Source: Lentisphaerota bacterium (GTDB lineage Bacteria; Verrucomicrobiota; Kiritimatiellia; RFP12; UBA1067). From it: a stretch of 64,000 nucleotides of DNA. The position numbers and the translations under genes are program-made. Under the pieces are notes generated by a model that was not told the DNA's origin, ran no database searches, and saw nothing but the letters and a program-made list of their open reading frames with translations. Location of the stretch: the NCBI GenBank assembly GCA_015061665.1, contig SUWC01000003.1:23945-87944 (forward strand), given 5' to 3'. Shown here in pieces: positions 55,055 through 64,000 of this stretch (its first letter is position 1; the number at the start of each line of letters is the position of its first letter).

Positions 55055-55669
55055 GGGTCAGACCTGATTGCCACAGTAAATTGCCACAGTAGGTTTTCCT
55101 TGTCATAGCGGCGCAACCCTTTCGATTCGCCGCCTGCCGTCCTTCGTCAAGACGTATTTCTGCTGCGGCGAGTTTGGGTGCACGGGGTCGCTGCGCTCAA
55201 TCAACCCCGTCTCCATCAGCGGACGGAGATACGCCTTCGTGAAGTACTCCCGGCTCGCGATACCAAGCGTCGTGCGCAGATATGCCGGCGACTTCGGCTC
55301 CCACTGAAGAAGCTGCATAAGCCTGACTGCGCGGACGTCGTCGCCCTTCGCGATGACCTGCGGTATATACCCCGGCGTCTCAATCCCAGCCGCAAATGTC
55401 TTGCCGCGCCAGTCCGGACGCTTGTTCGCCCGCGCCAGCTCGAATTCATGCCCGTCCGGCCAGTCCACAATCCCGGCGTTGACGGGGTTGGCGTCCACGT
55501 AACCGCTTTCCGCCAGCATCATTACGCACTCTGTGTACGCGCGCAGGTGATAGCAACGATTGGGAAGATTTATCCTGCAACGTCTCATGCCGAACAGTAT
55601 ATCATAAACTCCCGCTACTGTGGTAATTTACTGTGGCAACCATGTCAGACCCTCAACCATGTCAGACCC
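55055..55669. mobile_element. RAYT-derived element C
   Basis: 615 bp with terminal inverted repeats of about 38 bp: GGGTCAGACCTGATTGCCAC at 55055 and its inverted relative at 55615-55652, the outer CATGTCAGACCC being duplicated to 55669. Confidence 0.75.
55103..55588 (-). pseudogene. Chimeric, internally deleted RAYT gene
   Basis: 161 aa: the RAYT head MRRCRINLPNRCYHLR joins a later RAYT piece (ESGYVDANPVNAGIVDWP), then a winged-helix-like tail (YVLTKDGRRRIERV). The HUH and tyrosine catalytic region is missing, so it cannot be an active transposase. Confidence 0.65.
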
Positions 55670-56576
55670 TGTAGCCTCCGGGTTCCTGACGACGGCCAGC
55701 GCGCGTCTCGGGGAGAAGGCACGCGAAAAGGACCGTCGAGCCTGCGGAGAGGCAGGAGAACGCACACAGCACCGCACCCGGCCCGAAGGCACGCGCCGCG
55801 GGCTGGTAGGCGGCGACGACGGCGCAGGACGCGACGTGGCTGCCAAGAGCCGCGAGCGCAAGCCCCCAGCTGCACGACTCCTCGGGCAGCAGCTCGCCAG
55901 GGACGAGCGCCGGAATCGCGACGGCCAACAGGACACGAGCGGAAGGCCGCGCACGGACGCCGTCTGCGGCGGGCTGCGCAACTGGCGCGGAATGCGGGAC
56001 GGACTTCGGAAGCCGCAAGGCGAGGAATCCGACAAGAACCGCAAACGGCACGGACGCGAGATAGTCCGCACGCCAGGCCGATTCCGAGGCGAGGAAGCGC
56101 GTCGCCGCAAGGCCGACGGCCGAACCAAGGGCGAGCCCTGCCGTAACCATCAACTGGAAGAAGACGCCGAGGCGCCCCCTGATTGCCTCCGGGCTTCTCC
56201 CAGCTATCATATACGGAAGGACGACGAATACGGCCCCAGCGCCCAGGCCGTGTACAAATCGTCCGAGCAGAAGCCCGGGGATCCAACCGCCCGAGAACGC
56301 CACCGCAATGCATCCCGCGACCGCGGCCGTCATGCCAACGACGAGAGTACGTCTATCTCCGATGCGCGGAAGGCACCAGCCCGTCCATGCGGTCGAAAGC
56401 GCAAGTCCGACGAGATAGAGCGCCATGAAGGCCGACTCTGCCTACGCCGAGAGTCCGGCTTCCGCACGTATTCCCGGAAGCGCCGCCCCGACAAGGCTTG
56501 AATCGATGCAGGCAAAAGCCCCCGCCGCGACAATCGTGAAAACAAACAACACCATGGGCATAAGCATCGGTTTCAT
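55662..56576 (-). pseudogene. MFS transporter broken by an amber codon and a 3' truncation
   Basis: From ATG 56576, MKPMLMPMVLFVFTIVAAGAF runs to a TAG, and the same frame continues AESAFMALYLVGLALSTAWTG... for about eight helices. A CAG to TAG change would explain the stop. The 3' end runs into the RAYT inverted repeat of element C. Substrate unknown. Confidence 0.7.
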
Positions 56577-56638
56577 GCCGCATATTATACAATATTCGAA
56601 CCAATGGGGTCAAACGTCTGACCCTGTAGCCTCTTGAA

Positions 56639-57259
56639 TCAGCCGATCAGCGGTGGAATCAGATCCACGACAATCGACCTCCCTGGATGCGCGATGTGGT
56701 TGACAAGATACCGGACCGCACGACCGGCTATCCTCTTCATGTCTGGCACAATGCCCACGACTGTCGGGGACTGCTCCATGCCCGCGCAGTTCTCCGAGCC
56801 ATCTACGAAGAGCATCCCGACGGACTCGTAGACCATGCCCAGCGCGCCCATGGCGGCGAGATTCCTCACCGCCCTCCTCACTTCGGCGAACGTCTTCTGC
56901 CGGGACGGCGAGACGCAGTCATGCAGGGACAGCGAATAGCCGCGACTGGACACCGACCGCGCGATTTCGCCGCCAGCTTCGCGGAACGCCGAGACTGCGG
57001 CGCTGTCGCAGAGGACCGCCCCGATTATCCCAGAGCCCCTGCCCGCCTGCGGTGCAAGAAACGTCCCTGCGCCCCTGCGGCTTGCTATAAGGCCTGCCGA
57101 CTTCAGGCAGGACGTGGCCTCCCTTGCGGTTGCTCGCGAAACGCCGAACCGCTGCGCTATGTCACGGTCGCACGGGAATGAGAAATCGGACTTGAACACC
57201 CCAGCCCGTATTTCACACACAAGCTCCTTGACGACGTCTTCACTCTTGTACTTCAGCAT
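56639..57259 (-). CDS. GntR-type regulator, possibly truncated
   Basis: 206 aa. Winged helix: DRDIAQRFGVSRATAREATSCL. The remainder looks like part of a LacI-like sugar-binding effector domain (VVGIVPDMKRIAGRAVRYLVNHI) but is shorter than usual and ends beside a RAYT-family repeat end (56617-56632). Likely once regulated the neighbouring MFS gene. Confidence 0.7.
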   Translation of the reverse strand: MLKYKSEDVVKELVCEIRAGVFKSDFSFPCDRDIAQRFGVSRATAREATSCLKSAGLIASRRGAGTFLAPQAGRGSGIIGAVLCDSAAVSAFREAGGEIARSVSSRGYSLSLHDCVSPSRQKTFAEVRRAVRNLAAMGALGMVYESVGMLFVDGSENCAGMEQSPTVVGIVPDMKRIAGRAVRYLVNHIAHPGRSIVVDLIPPLIG

Positions 57260-57268
57260 CCCGGCCCC

Positions 57269-58522
57269 CTACCTCAATGCGACATGCAGCAAGATCGCGC
57301 CCAACACCGCGAAGACGACGCCGAGGGCGATCTTCGCGGGGATGACGTTGCGCGACGACCACTGCGCCATCTGGAAGGCATCGGTTGTTTTAGAAGCCAA
57401 GACGAACACTGCAACAAGAGGCGCGATGAAGGCGAGGTTGTAGACGACAAGGAGCACGAATGAACGCCACGCACCAGGCTCGCGCGAGATGAGCGCAAGG
57501 ACCGGCACATAGACCTGTCCAGTGCAGAGCGAATCGAGCAGCGTGATCAGGAAGCCGCAGCCTAGCCCTGCGAGAACGACAGTCGGACCGCTCCAGCTGG
57601 ACATCGCGATTTGTCGTATAAGATTCTTCACAGGTTCGGGCAGCTTCAGAGTTACGACGGAAAATACAGGTATCTTGCGGAACTTGACTGCGTCACGGAA
57701 GCTGAGGAACGAGAGAATGAAGAGCGAAAGAGCGAGAATGGCCGTCACGATGTCACGGACAACATGTAGCCCCGCCAAAGCTTTCAGTGCCTGCATAAGC
57801 CCGAGACCCATGAGCATGTAGGTAAGGAACGAGCCCACGCAAAAAGCAAGGCCACCCAATATGCGAGCGCGGCGTTTGCGTCCACCGATGGCGAGGATAC
57901 CGGCAAGCGAGATCATGATGGCGAACGAACACGGGTTGAATCCGTCGACGATACCGGCGAGGACGACAGTCGGCAGCGTCCATCGCGAGGCTGCGGTGAC
58001 CGACTCAGATTCAACGGCAGAGCCTGTAACGGGGATTACGTAGATTGGAGACTCTGGGTCATCGCAGTAGATGCGGACGGACTTCGAGAACTCTCCAGGC
58101 AGCTGCGGCTTGAGCGAGACCGAAAGCGTCGTAGTTGTGCCTGGAGCAATGCGCATAGCCGACAATGTAGCTTCCGCACCACAACATGGCTTAACCAGTG
58201 AAACTGCGATAGGCGCGGATGAGACGTTAAGAAGGTCAATAGACTTCTCCAGTGCCTCGCCTGCGGCAATCTCGCCGAACACCACGCCTTCAGGTGGGAT
58301 GGACAGACGTGATGATGCAATCGCAGAAAGGATTGAAAACCAAACTATGCAAGAGAAAACCGCTTTGCGCAGACTGCAGTTATCTGCGATGACTGGGGGA
58401 AGCGGCGTCCCGCCGCTTCGAGGCAGTACGAAAGAGTTCTTCGTTTCAGAAGCGGCGGGACGCCGCTTCCCCCAGTCAACACGGGCACTCCAGCCCTGTT
58501 GACAGTCATAGATGCCACTCAT
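57269..58522 (-). CDS. DUF1573 domain fused to a CcdA/DsbD-like membrane protein
   Basis: About 417 aa. After an N-terminal hydrophobic segment there is a beta-sandwich of DUF1573 type (EGVVFGEIAAGEALEKSIDLLN, VKPCCGAEATLSAM). Next come about six helices with GIVDGFNPCSFAIMISLAG, the CcdA/DsbD transmembrane signature; this and the second helix triad carry cysteines. Likely moves reducing equivalents across the membrane. The start is uncertain because a perfect palindrome is inserted in the first ~50 codons. Confidence 0.75.
   Translation of the reverse strand: MSGIYDCQQGWSARVDWGKRRPAASETKNSFVLPRSGGTPLPPVIADNCSLRKAVFSCIVWFSILSAIASSRLSIPPEGVVFGEIAAGEALEKSIDLLNVSSAPIAVSLVKPCCGAEATLSAMRIAPGTTTTLSVSLKPQLPGEFSKSVRIYCDDPESPIYVIPVTGSAVESESVTAASRWTLPTVVLAGIVDGFNPCSFAIMISLAGILAIGGRKRRARILGGLAFCVGSFLTYMLMGLGLMQALKALAGLHVVRDIVTAILALSLFILSFLSFRDAVKFRKIPVFSVVTLKLPEPVKNLIRQIAMSSWSGPTVVLAGLGCGFLITLLDSLCTGQVYVPVLALISREPGAWRSFVLLVVYNLAFIAPLVAVFVLASKTTDAFQMAQWSSRNVIPAKIALGVVFAVLGAILLHVALR
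58391..58479 (-). repeat. Perfect 30-bp palindrome in a coding 5' region
   Basis: Thirty bases starting TGACTGGGGGAAGCGGCG are repeated inverted after a 29-nt loop. In frame it reads DWGKRRPAASETKNSFVLPRS. Another intragenic palindromic family. Confidence 0.85.
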
Positions 58523-58526
58523 ATTA

Positions 58527-59651
58527 TTAGTGCTGATTCTCATTGTCTGAGCTAAATCCTTGTCTAAAAACACCGACTTCCTCCCGACCCTTTATCCGCT
58601 TTATCGCCGCCTCGACCGCGGCAGAGCGCCGTGCGTCGCCCTTGAAGCGCTCTATAAGCGCGATGTCATCCGCGTTGCCAAGAAGCCCGATGGAGCCGAT
58701 GCAGACCGTGTCGAGAACGGCGTCGCGCTTTTCACCAGAAAGCGTCTCGCGCAAGACCGGCAGAACCTCGACGTATCCTCGCTGCCCCGCAAGCTGTATC
58801 GCCGCGATGCGCGCGCCGTTGTGGGCGCAAGGCTTGCAGAGCGCGAGCGTCAGCCGCTTCAGCACCCCTTCTTCCGCAGCAGTCGCTCGCTTGTCCTCCG
58901 CGAGCGAATAGAGCGCAGTCCCTGCGTATGGCTTAGTCTTCTCGCGTGCCGCCTTCACCAATACTCCGCGCACACGCGCCCGTCTTTCGTCATCCAACTC
59001 ATTCACCATCGCCCCCAAATGCTGAATACAGTAGTCGATCACAACCGGCGGATGTATGGTGTTACCCGGTAGGGACGGCGTTCCATCGCCGTCCGTATCA
59101 CGTGACCGCGCCGGTAGGGTCGCCGTTCCATCGACGACCGCGGCTGGCGATGGAACGCCAGCCCTACCCGGCCCGATATTTCCCTCTATCATCGCCATCA
59201 ACGTCTCCGCTAATCCTTCCACCATCGGCTCCTGACGCCGCAACAAATTCATCACGTCATTCTTAAGCGCAGCCACTCGCTCGACCCGCATCGCATCGTC
59301 CGCCCGGCGCAGATACGCCATCAACGCCGCGACATCATCTTTCGCCAAATCCCTCCGTCGCGCAATCGACCTGAGCGCGTCGTTCCGCGCCTCGTATCGG
59401 TAGGCAGTCGCGGAATCCGCCCCGCAGACGATTGCGACGGCAGCAGACGCTTCGACGACTTCATGATCCACCGTCTCCGTCTTCCGCTCCACCGCCTTGA
59501 CGCGCACCTCGGCGGGCGTCTGCGACACCGATGCTTCCGGCATCGGCAGTGCCGGCTGCCGCTCGCGAATCGCAACCACAACCGCCGCCGCAATCAGCAG
59601 CGCAGTCCCGCAGGCAATTACTGTTATCCGAAATTTCATCTTACAATTCAT
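58527..59651 (-). CDS. Membrane-anchored HEAT-like repeat protein
   Basis: 374 aa with an N-terminal anchor (ACGTALLIAAAVVVAI), a helical region and a C-terminal segment resembling HEAT repeats (AAIQLAGQRGYVEVLPVLRETL). An inserted palindromic repeat encodes GRAGVPSPAAVVDGTATLP. Fragments of the same gene occur at 44.8 and 50.65 kb and a truncated paralogue follows upstream. Confidence 0.65.
   Translation of the reverse strand: MNCKMKFRITVIACGTALLIAAAVVVAIRERQPALPMPEASVSQTPAEVRVKAVERKTETVDHEVVEASAAVAIVCGADSATAYRYEARNDALRSIARRRDLAKDDVAALMAYLRRADDAMRVERVAALKNDVMNLLRRQEPMVEGLAETLMAMIEGNIGPGRAGVPSPAAVVDGTATLPARSRDTDGDGTPSLPGNTIHPPVVIDYCIQHLGAMVNELDDERRARVRGVLVKAAREKTKPYAGTALYSLAEDKRATAAEEGVLKRLTLALCKPCAHNGARIAAIQLAGQRGYVEVLPVLRETLSGEKRDAVLDTVCIGSIGLLGNADDIALIERFKGDARRSAAVEAAIKRIKGREEVGVFRQGFSSDNENQH
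59069..59169 (-). repeat. In-frame GGTAGGG palindromic repeats in the HEAT-like gene
   Basis: Two nested GGTAGGG...CCATCGCC units, read GRAGVPSP...TLPARSRDTDGDGTPSLPG. Confidence 0.75.
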
Positions 59652-59680
59652 AAAGCCTCACAGCTCAACTTCTCAGCAAT

Positions 59681-60019
59681 CTACAGTCGAGCATATACAG
59701 TAAAACTTATACAGAAAAGCCCGACCCTTTTGTCTTCCGCAATCGACCTGAGCGCGTCATTCCGCGCCTCGTAGAGGTCTGCGGTCGCCTCGTCCATGCC
59801 ACACACGATGGCGACAGCGGCGGACGCCGCGGCCACCTCACCCTGCTCCACCGGCCCCGTCTTCCGCTCCACCGCCTTGACGCGCACATCGGCTGGCGTC
59901 TGCGCCACCGGCACCTCCGGCGACGGCAATGGTTGCCGGCGCTCGCGCAAAGCAACCACAACCGCCGCCGCAATCAGAAGCGCAATTCCGAATGCAACCA
60001 CTATCTTCCGTCTAATCAT
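59681..60019 (-). pseudogene. Truncated paralogue of the HEAT-like gene
   Basis: 112 aa; the first ~95 residues match the start of 58527-59651 (LLIAAAVVVALRER, VRVKAVERKT, YEARNDALRSIA), then the frame runs out. A partial tandem duplication. Confidence 0.7.
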
Positions 60020-60114
60020 CTTGCTGTTCGCGCAATCCCAATAATGCCATCGCCTATAGTCAAGTATATGCAGTGATACTTATACAAAATGTTCTGACCT
60101 TTTCAGGCTATCAT

Positions 60115-60699
60115 TCACATGGTTAGCTTCGCACTATAGTACCTTCTGTCTACAACCCCTGTCATCTCGTACCCCCTCAAAAAGCCATATCCTCCGACAA
60201 CCAACCGGTTGCCATTCACTTCAATGACTCTAGTCGCATTCACAGACCCATTTGTCACACACATAGAAAATTCGTCATTAGTAATCCGCTCCACGACAGG
60301 ACAGGCTTCCCGGTTCGAGCTGGAATTATCCCGCCAATCGCATGTTATTCTAAACAATTCCCGCTCACTCTCTCGCGCAGTGTGCAAGGCAATTAGCGCC
60401 CCTTTTTGCGGAGTCCGCCACCAGATAGTGCTTCTACCATCATGAAACGACACGAGCAAATGAGTATGTGGATCGGACTTGCCGTCAGAGTCTCCGTGAA
60501 CAATGCTAAACGGGCAAACAATGCCTTGCTCGGATAGATACACTTCTTGATCGTAATAACTTTTCCCCATGAAATCAGGGTTGGGATTACCCTTCGTGTA
60601 TGGTAGTTTGCACCATGAGACGCGAATTGGATATTCCGGGGCTATTGGCTCATCGCAACCAATAATGAAAGCAAATGCCAAGATACATAACCGTTTCAT
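60115..60699 (-). CDS. Lipoprotein coupled to an Rhs gene
   Basis: 194 aa. LCILAFAFIIGCDEP is a lipoprotein signal with lipobox IIGC. The ATG overlaps the Rhs stop as ATGA. A small protein directly after an Rhs C-terminal domain is commonly its immunity partner; a lipid-anchored location would suit a toxin acting in the periplasm. No family recognised. Confidence 0.65.
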   Translation of the reverse strand: MKRLCILAFAFIIGCDEPIAPEYPIRVSWCKLPYTKGNPNPDFMGKSYYDQEVYLSEQGIVCPFSIVHGDSDGKSDPHTHLLVSFHDGRSTIWWRTPQKGALIALHTARESERELFRITCDWRDNSSSNREACPVVERITNDEFSMCVTNGSVNATRVIEVNGNRLVVGGYGFLRGYEMTGVVDRRYYSAKLTM

Positions 60700-63600
60700 T
60701 TCTTATCGCCTCCCTTAGCCGTTGAACTTGTCGGAGAGGGTGCCTTTAGTTCAACACCCCCTTTACTCAGCAATTGATCAGCCATATCCTTAGGATTTGG
60801 ACACTTTTGATTAGGGATAAAGATACTTACTTCAATCTCGCCCTCCCCTTTTGGAACATCTATGCCGTGTCCTATCAAGAACGTCACGGTCTCTGTAGTA
60901 CAATAAGTTGAAAGCGAAAAGTTGGGCTGATACCACTTAGCCATGCTATCTTTGATTGCTTTGCATTTTTTCGAATCAAGCGAATAGCATTTTTTCACAA
61001 CCTTATACTCCTTCAAATTAGAATATGTGGAAACATCCCAATAACCTGACGGAACACCTATTTCGAGAGCCTCCTTACTATTTCCTCCACTTATAGGACC
61101 GAATGAAAAAGTATTCTCCTCATCAACATCAACAAAACCATTTTCATCTGTATTACAACCCTCTACTTGGAACCAAGTATGGCCACTCCAGCCTCCGCTA
61201 AGAGAAAGAGGACCAGGGCCGGAGTGAGTTCGTTTAATAGCGGAATAAACACAAACTTTGCAACAGCAGTCTTCAAGGCCTAGCAAGTCGATTGAAATTG
61301 TATTTTTCACGAAAGCAATCAAATTCAACCCAGATGCCTCTCCCCCCGGATCCCTGCTTAACCACCTTCCCGCCACATGATCATATTGGCGATAGTTGTA
61401 GTAGACGAGGTAAAGGTCGGCTTCGGAAAATTCAGAACTGAAGCACCATGGATTCGCGGCGGAGGAATCTCCAGAGGAAAATATCACCGCGCCGAACGGA
61501 GCATAGTCATAGTGCGCCGTAGTTGTTCCGTTGACGTCGACCACATCACTCACGTTCTTGTTGCCGTCATGAGTGTAGAAGCTAATAGTTGGTGATTGGT
61601 GCTTGGTCCACGTGAGCGGTCGGGTTGCAACAGTCTCAGTCGGATCCCAGACATATGCATTGCCGTTGTTGTCTACGATCTGAAGGTAATCGTCATAAAC
61701 GAACCGCCTTTCGTTCTTCGCTACACGCCGTCCAATTCGATCAAAGGACATCGTGATGACGGCATCGCCGCTCTTCCAGCGCACCGGACGATTCTCGCCA
61801 TTGTAGGTGACTGACCAGATGCCAGTCACGGTCTTGATGAGGGTCTGGTTGCCATCGTCATCGAACTGGGGGATGAAATCATCGACGACAGTATACTGGT
61901 TAAGCGAGTTAGCCGTGTAGACGGAATTGGTTCCGCGTTCGGACGATGTCTCGCGGTTGCCGATGTCGTCGAAGTCGTAAGCGTAGCGGTAGTCTGAGTC
62001 AACGGCAGCTACGGCGTTTGTCAATTCACTGCGATTGTTGTAGCCGTACGAGAGAGTGTCGTTCTTCGCGAATGCGCTTCCGGACTTCCCGCAAGCGACA
62101 CGGCGACCAGCAGCATCATAGGTGTAATCGTACTGCGAAATGATATTGGTCGGAGTCGCATTGCAGACCTGAAGCAACAGGTTGTTGGCATCATAAGTCC
62201 AAGTGGCGGTAAGACCGTTGGGGTAAGCGAGGGAGGACTTGAGATCGGAGCCGTCAAGATAGTTCCACACAAACGAAGTTTCGCTTCCGTCGGCGAGCAT
62301 CGACGCGAGACGGCCGGTGGCGGAATCGTAGGCGAGGGTGGACTGGCGCTGCGGCTGGCAGGGGGCTGCCAGCCCTACCAAACTGTAGCCTTGTGAACGG
62401 CCATAGTTATCCCAATGGCGTATGATCGTGTTCGTGCCAGCGACGCCGATCACGGTTTCATTGGTAAGCGAGCCGAAGGAGTCATAGAGGAGGGTTGTCA
62501 CACCAGCTGCGTCATGGGCTTCTACTTGATGTCCCATTGCGTCGTAGAATAGCGAAACGGATGGGGTGTCATCGGAGTATACGGTGTTCGTAAGATTGTT
62601 CCAACCGTCGTACGTATAATCCGTCACGATTCCTCGCGCCCATGTGCGCCGAGAGAGTTTGCCATAAGGCGTATAGCTATACGTCGGGCCTTTACCGTCA
62701 GCGTAGACCTTGTTCGTCATACAACCAGAACCTTCATCGTAGAGCCAAGTAGTTAAATCACCTGAGTCAGGTCCTATCGACTCGTTGCGATAGGTCATCA
62801 TCGTGGTCTTGTTGCCGAAGATGTTGTATGTGTAGCGCACAGGGTAGGTTGCGCCACCTTCATAGGACTTGCGGCCACGGAGATCGTATTCGTAGATTGT
62901 GGCGTGGCCGAGAGGATCGGTGACCGAAGCGAGATTGCCGAACTGGTCGTAGGCGTAGGTTGTGCGGTTGCCGAGGGCATCGATGGATGCGGATTGTTGG
63001 CCAAGGGAGTTGTACTCGGTGTGGCGTGTGTTGCCACGACCGTCGGTGTGAGAGATTGCGCGGCCGAGAGAGTCGTAGGCGACTGTATTAGTGACGGCAG
63101 AAACGGAAACATCCATCATGGAGACACCATAACGGGAAACCGAAAGCGGCTTGTTGGTTGCGTATGGAAGCGTTTGCCGGGAGGCAACAATCGCCGAACC
63201 TATAAGAGTCTCGTTTTCAGTCACATTGCCGCGGATGTCAGTCGAACGCGAACGAGCGGGAAGCGCGGGGGTGAGGCCAGTGAGTTGGCGCTCGGAGGAA
63301 GTGAGGAGCGGCGCGATGGCGGCATCGGAACAGGAGACGATGTTGGTTTGCGTGAGCCAGACGATGGAGTCGTCGAGAATGAAAGAAGCGAGCGTTTCGG
63401 TTTTACGCCATTCCGTCTCGGCCGACACAGAGGTCGGCCCTCCCAGCGGCGCGCTGGGGACAGCGAGCCCTACCAAGCGTGTTGTCGCAGTGCGGTTGCC
63501 GAGAAGGTCGTAGGTGTACTTGGTCGTTGGCTCGTAGTCGGCAGAGGTTGAGACGAGGCGACCGAGGGAATCGTAGATGTGGGTCGTTGCAAGCACCGCG

Positions 63601-64000
63601 CCGCGGAAGCCAGAGCGCTCTTCGCGGATTGTCTGGCCGAGGAGGTTTTCGTAGCGACGCGTGAAACGGGGAGAATCAGCGGTTTCGCCCTGGACGGTGC
63701 GCGACCAGCGGGTGCCGTCGGGGAGGATGCCGTAGGTGTGGAACTCGGGGGTGACGGCGGTGCCGGTGATGGAGAGCGTGTCGCCAGAGACCGAGCGAGT
63801 GGTGATGCGGGTCGAGGTGTTGGGGTTACGGACGAACACGGTTCGCCCGTCTGGACTGTAGGTCGTGGAGGTCGTGTTGCCAAGCTGGTCGACACGGGCC
63901 TTGACACGGCCGAGCTGGTCATAGCGAGTACGAGTAACTGGGAGGCCGACTTGCGCGGCGTAGTTGGTCTGCCGTGTCGCCGTCTGGCGGCCAAGGTCGT
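60696..64000 (-). CDS. Rhs-repeat protein with a variable C-terminal domain (5' end outside window)
   Basis: The ORF-track start (63839) is an internal GTG; the frame stays open to the window edge, giving at least 1101 aa. Many YD repeats (YDQLGRVKARVDQLGN, YDSLGRAISHTDGRGN) are followed by the Rhs core end YYNYRQYDHVAGRWLSRDP. The last ~200 residues are a distinct domain with GHTWFQVEG and YCTTETVTFLIGHG; the His-then-Cys order resembles permuted papain-like folds, an inference only. Two genomic palindromic repeats are embedded (near 62357 and 63420). Confidence 0.85.
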   Translation of the reverse strand, partial: DLGRQTATRQTNYAAQVGLPVTRTRYDQLGRVKARVDQLGNTTSTTYSPDGRTVFVRNPNTSTRITTRSVSGDTLSITGTAVTPEFHTYGILPDGTRWSRTVQGETADSPRFTRRYENLLGQTIREERSGFRGAVLATTHIYDSLGRLVSTSADYEPTTKYTYDLLGNRTATTRLVGLAVPSAPLGGPTSVSAETEWRKTETLASFILDDSIVWLTQTNIVSCSDAAIAPLLTSSERQLTGLTPALPARSRSTDIRGNVTENETLIGSAIVASRQTLPYATNKPLSVSRYGVSMMDVSVSAVTNTVAYDSLGRAISHTDGRGNTRHTEYNSLGQQSASIDALGNRTTYAYDQFGNLASVTDPLGHATIYEYDLRGRKSYEGGATYPVRYTYNIFGNKTTMMTYRNESIGPDSGDLTTWLYDEGSGCMTNKVYADGKGPTYSYTPYGKLSRRTWARGIVTDYTYDGWNNLTNTVYSDDTPSVSLFYDAMGHQVEAHDAAGVTTLLYDSFGSLTNETVIGVAGTNTIIRHWDNYGRSQGYSLVGLAAPCQPQRQSTLAYDSATGRLASMLADGSETSFVWNYLDGSDLKSSLAYPNGLTATWTYDANNLLLQVCNATPTNIISQYDYTYDAAGRRVACGKSGSAFAKNDTLSYGYNNRSELTNAVAAVDSDYRYAYDFDDIGNRETSSERGTNSVYTANSLNQYTVVDDFIPQFDDDGNQTLIKTVTGIWSVTYNGENRPVRWKSGDAVITMSFDRIGRRVAKNERRFVYDDYLQIVDNNGNAYVWDPTETVATRPLTWTKHQSPTISFYTHDGNKNVSDVVDVNGTTTAHYDYAPFGAVIFSSGDSSAANPWCFSSEFSEADLYLVYYNYRQYDHVAGRWLSRDPGGEASGLNLIAFVKNTISIDLLGLEDCCCKVCVYSAIKRTHSGPGPLSLSGGWSGHTWFQVEGCNTDENGFVDVDEENTFSFGPISGGNSKEALEIGVPSGYWDVSTYSNLKEYKVVKKCYSLDSKKCKAIKDSMAKWYQPNFSLSTYCTTETVTFLIGHGIDVPKGEGEIEVSIFIPNQKCPNPKDMADQLLSKGGVELKAPSPTSSTAKGGDKK
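63420..63480 (-). repeat. GGPTSVSA and LVGLAVPSAP repeats in the Rhs gene
   Basis: Read [23 protein letters not shown]: two repeat families fused in frame, one shared with pyrG and purF. Confidence 0.7.

Overview
The window reads as a chromosome segment of a GC-rich, anaerobic, probably gut or rumen bacterium of the Verrucomicrobia/Kiritimatiellota/Lentisphaerae grouping. This is an inference from content: a type III glutamine synthetase, a Bacteroidetes-like PurF with an N-terminal propeptide, a secreted double GH43 enzyme, secreted LamG and WCGWCK thioredoxin-fold proteins, Rhs proteins, and RAYT (REP-associated transposase) remnants. No rRNA or tRNA was seen.

Region 1 (1-32 kb) is a nitrogen and glutamine block. 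A minus-strand operon, glnA-purF-carA-pyrG-carB, has touching or overlapping genes and a sigma-54 -24/-12 promoter in front of glnA. Diverging from it are a GCS2-family ligase, a GshA-like glutamate-cysteine ligase and a class II glutamine amidotransferase. Then come glnK-amtB-porin (sigma-54 promoter), a LysE exporter, a LamG protein, a HepT/MntA toxin-antitoxin pair between 97-bp direct repeats, a truncated NadE (sigma-54 promoter), an outer-membrane protein, pdxS-pdxT, and gltD-gltB (sigma-54 promoter). Three of the four sigma-54 promoters have a 15-bp dyad TTAC-N7-GTAA upstream, which suggests one shared regulator.

Region 2 (32-44 kb) holds a LysR regulator, a double GH43 glycosidase, a complete trp operon (trpE-trpGD-trpC-trpB-trpA-trpF) with a Trp-Trp leader peptide and attenuator, and an acyl-CoA dehydrogenase.

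Region 3 (44-64 kb) is accessory and partly decayed: a 344-bp foldback structure, a duplicated 225-bp repeat with an intact 59-codon ORF, small membrane proteins, RAYT-derived elements with ~38-bp terminal inverted repeats, an MFS pseudogene, a CcdA-like protein, HEAT-like paralogues and fragments, and an Rhs protein coupled to a lipoprotein.

The most striking observation is that carB, pyrG, carA, purF and gltB carry many palindromic repeats that stay in frame and are translated as extra peptide segments. The main family (GACAGGATT...AATCCTGTC) has ten copies here, eight inside genes, all read in the same frame as T-G-[LF]-T...N-P-V-N-P-V. Several unrelated repeat families do the same, so PurF is 649 aa, PyrG 611 aa, CarA 426 aa and GltB 1548 aa, each longer than its usual homologue. 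This resembles the Rickettsia palindromic elements in behaviour but involves several families at once and is concentrated in glutamine-using enzymes. A second general feature is a group of genes whose -10 or -12 element lies so close to the ATG that the transcripts would be leaderless or nearly so.
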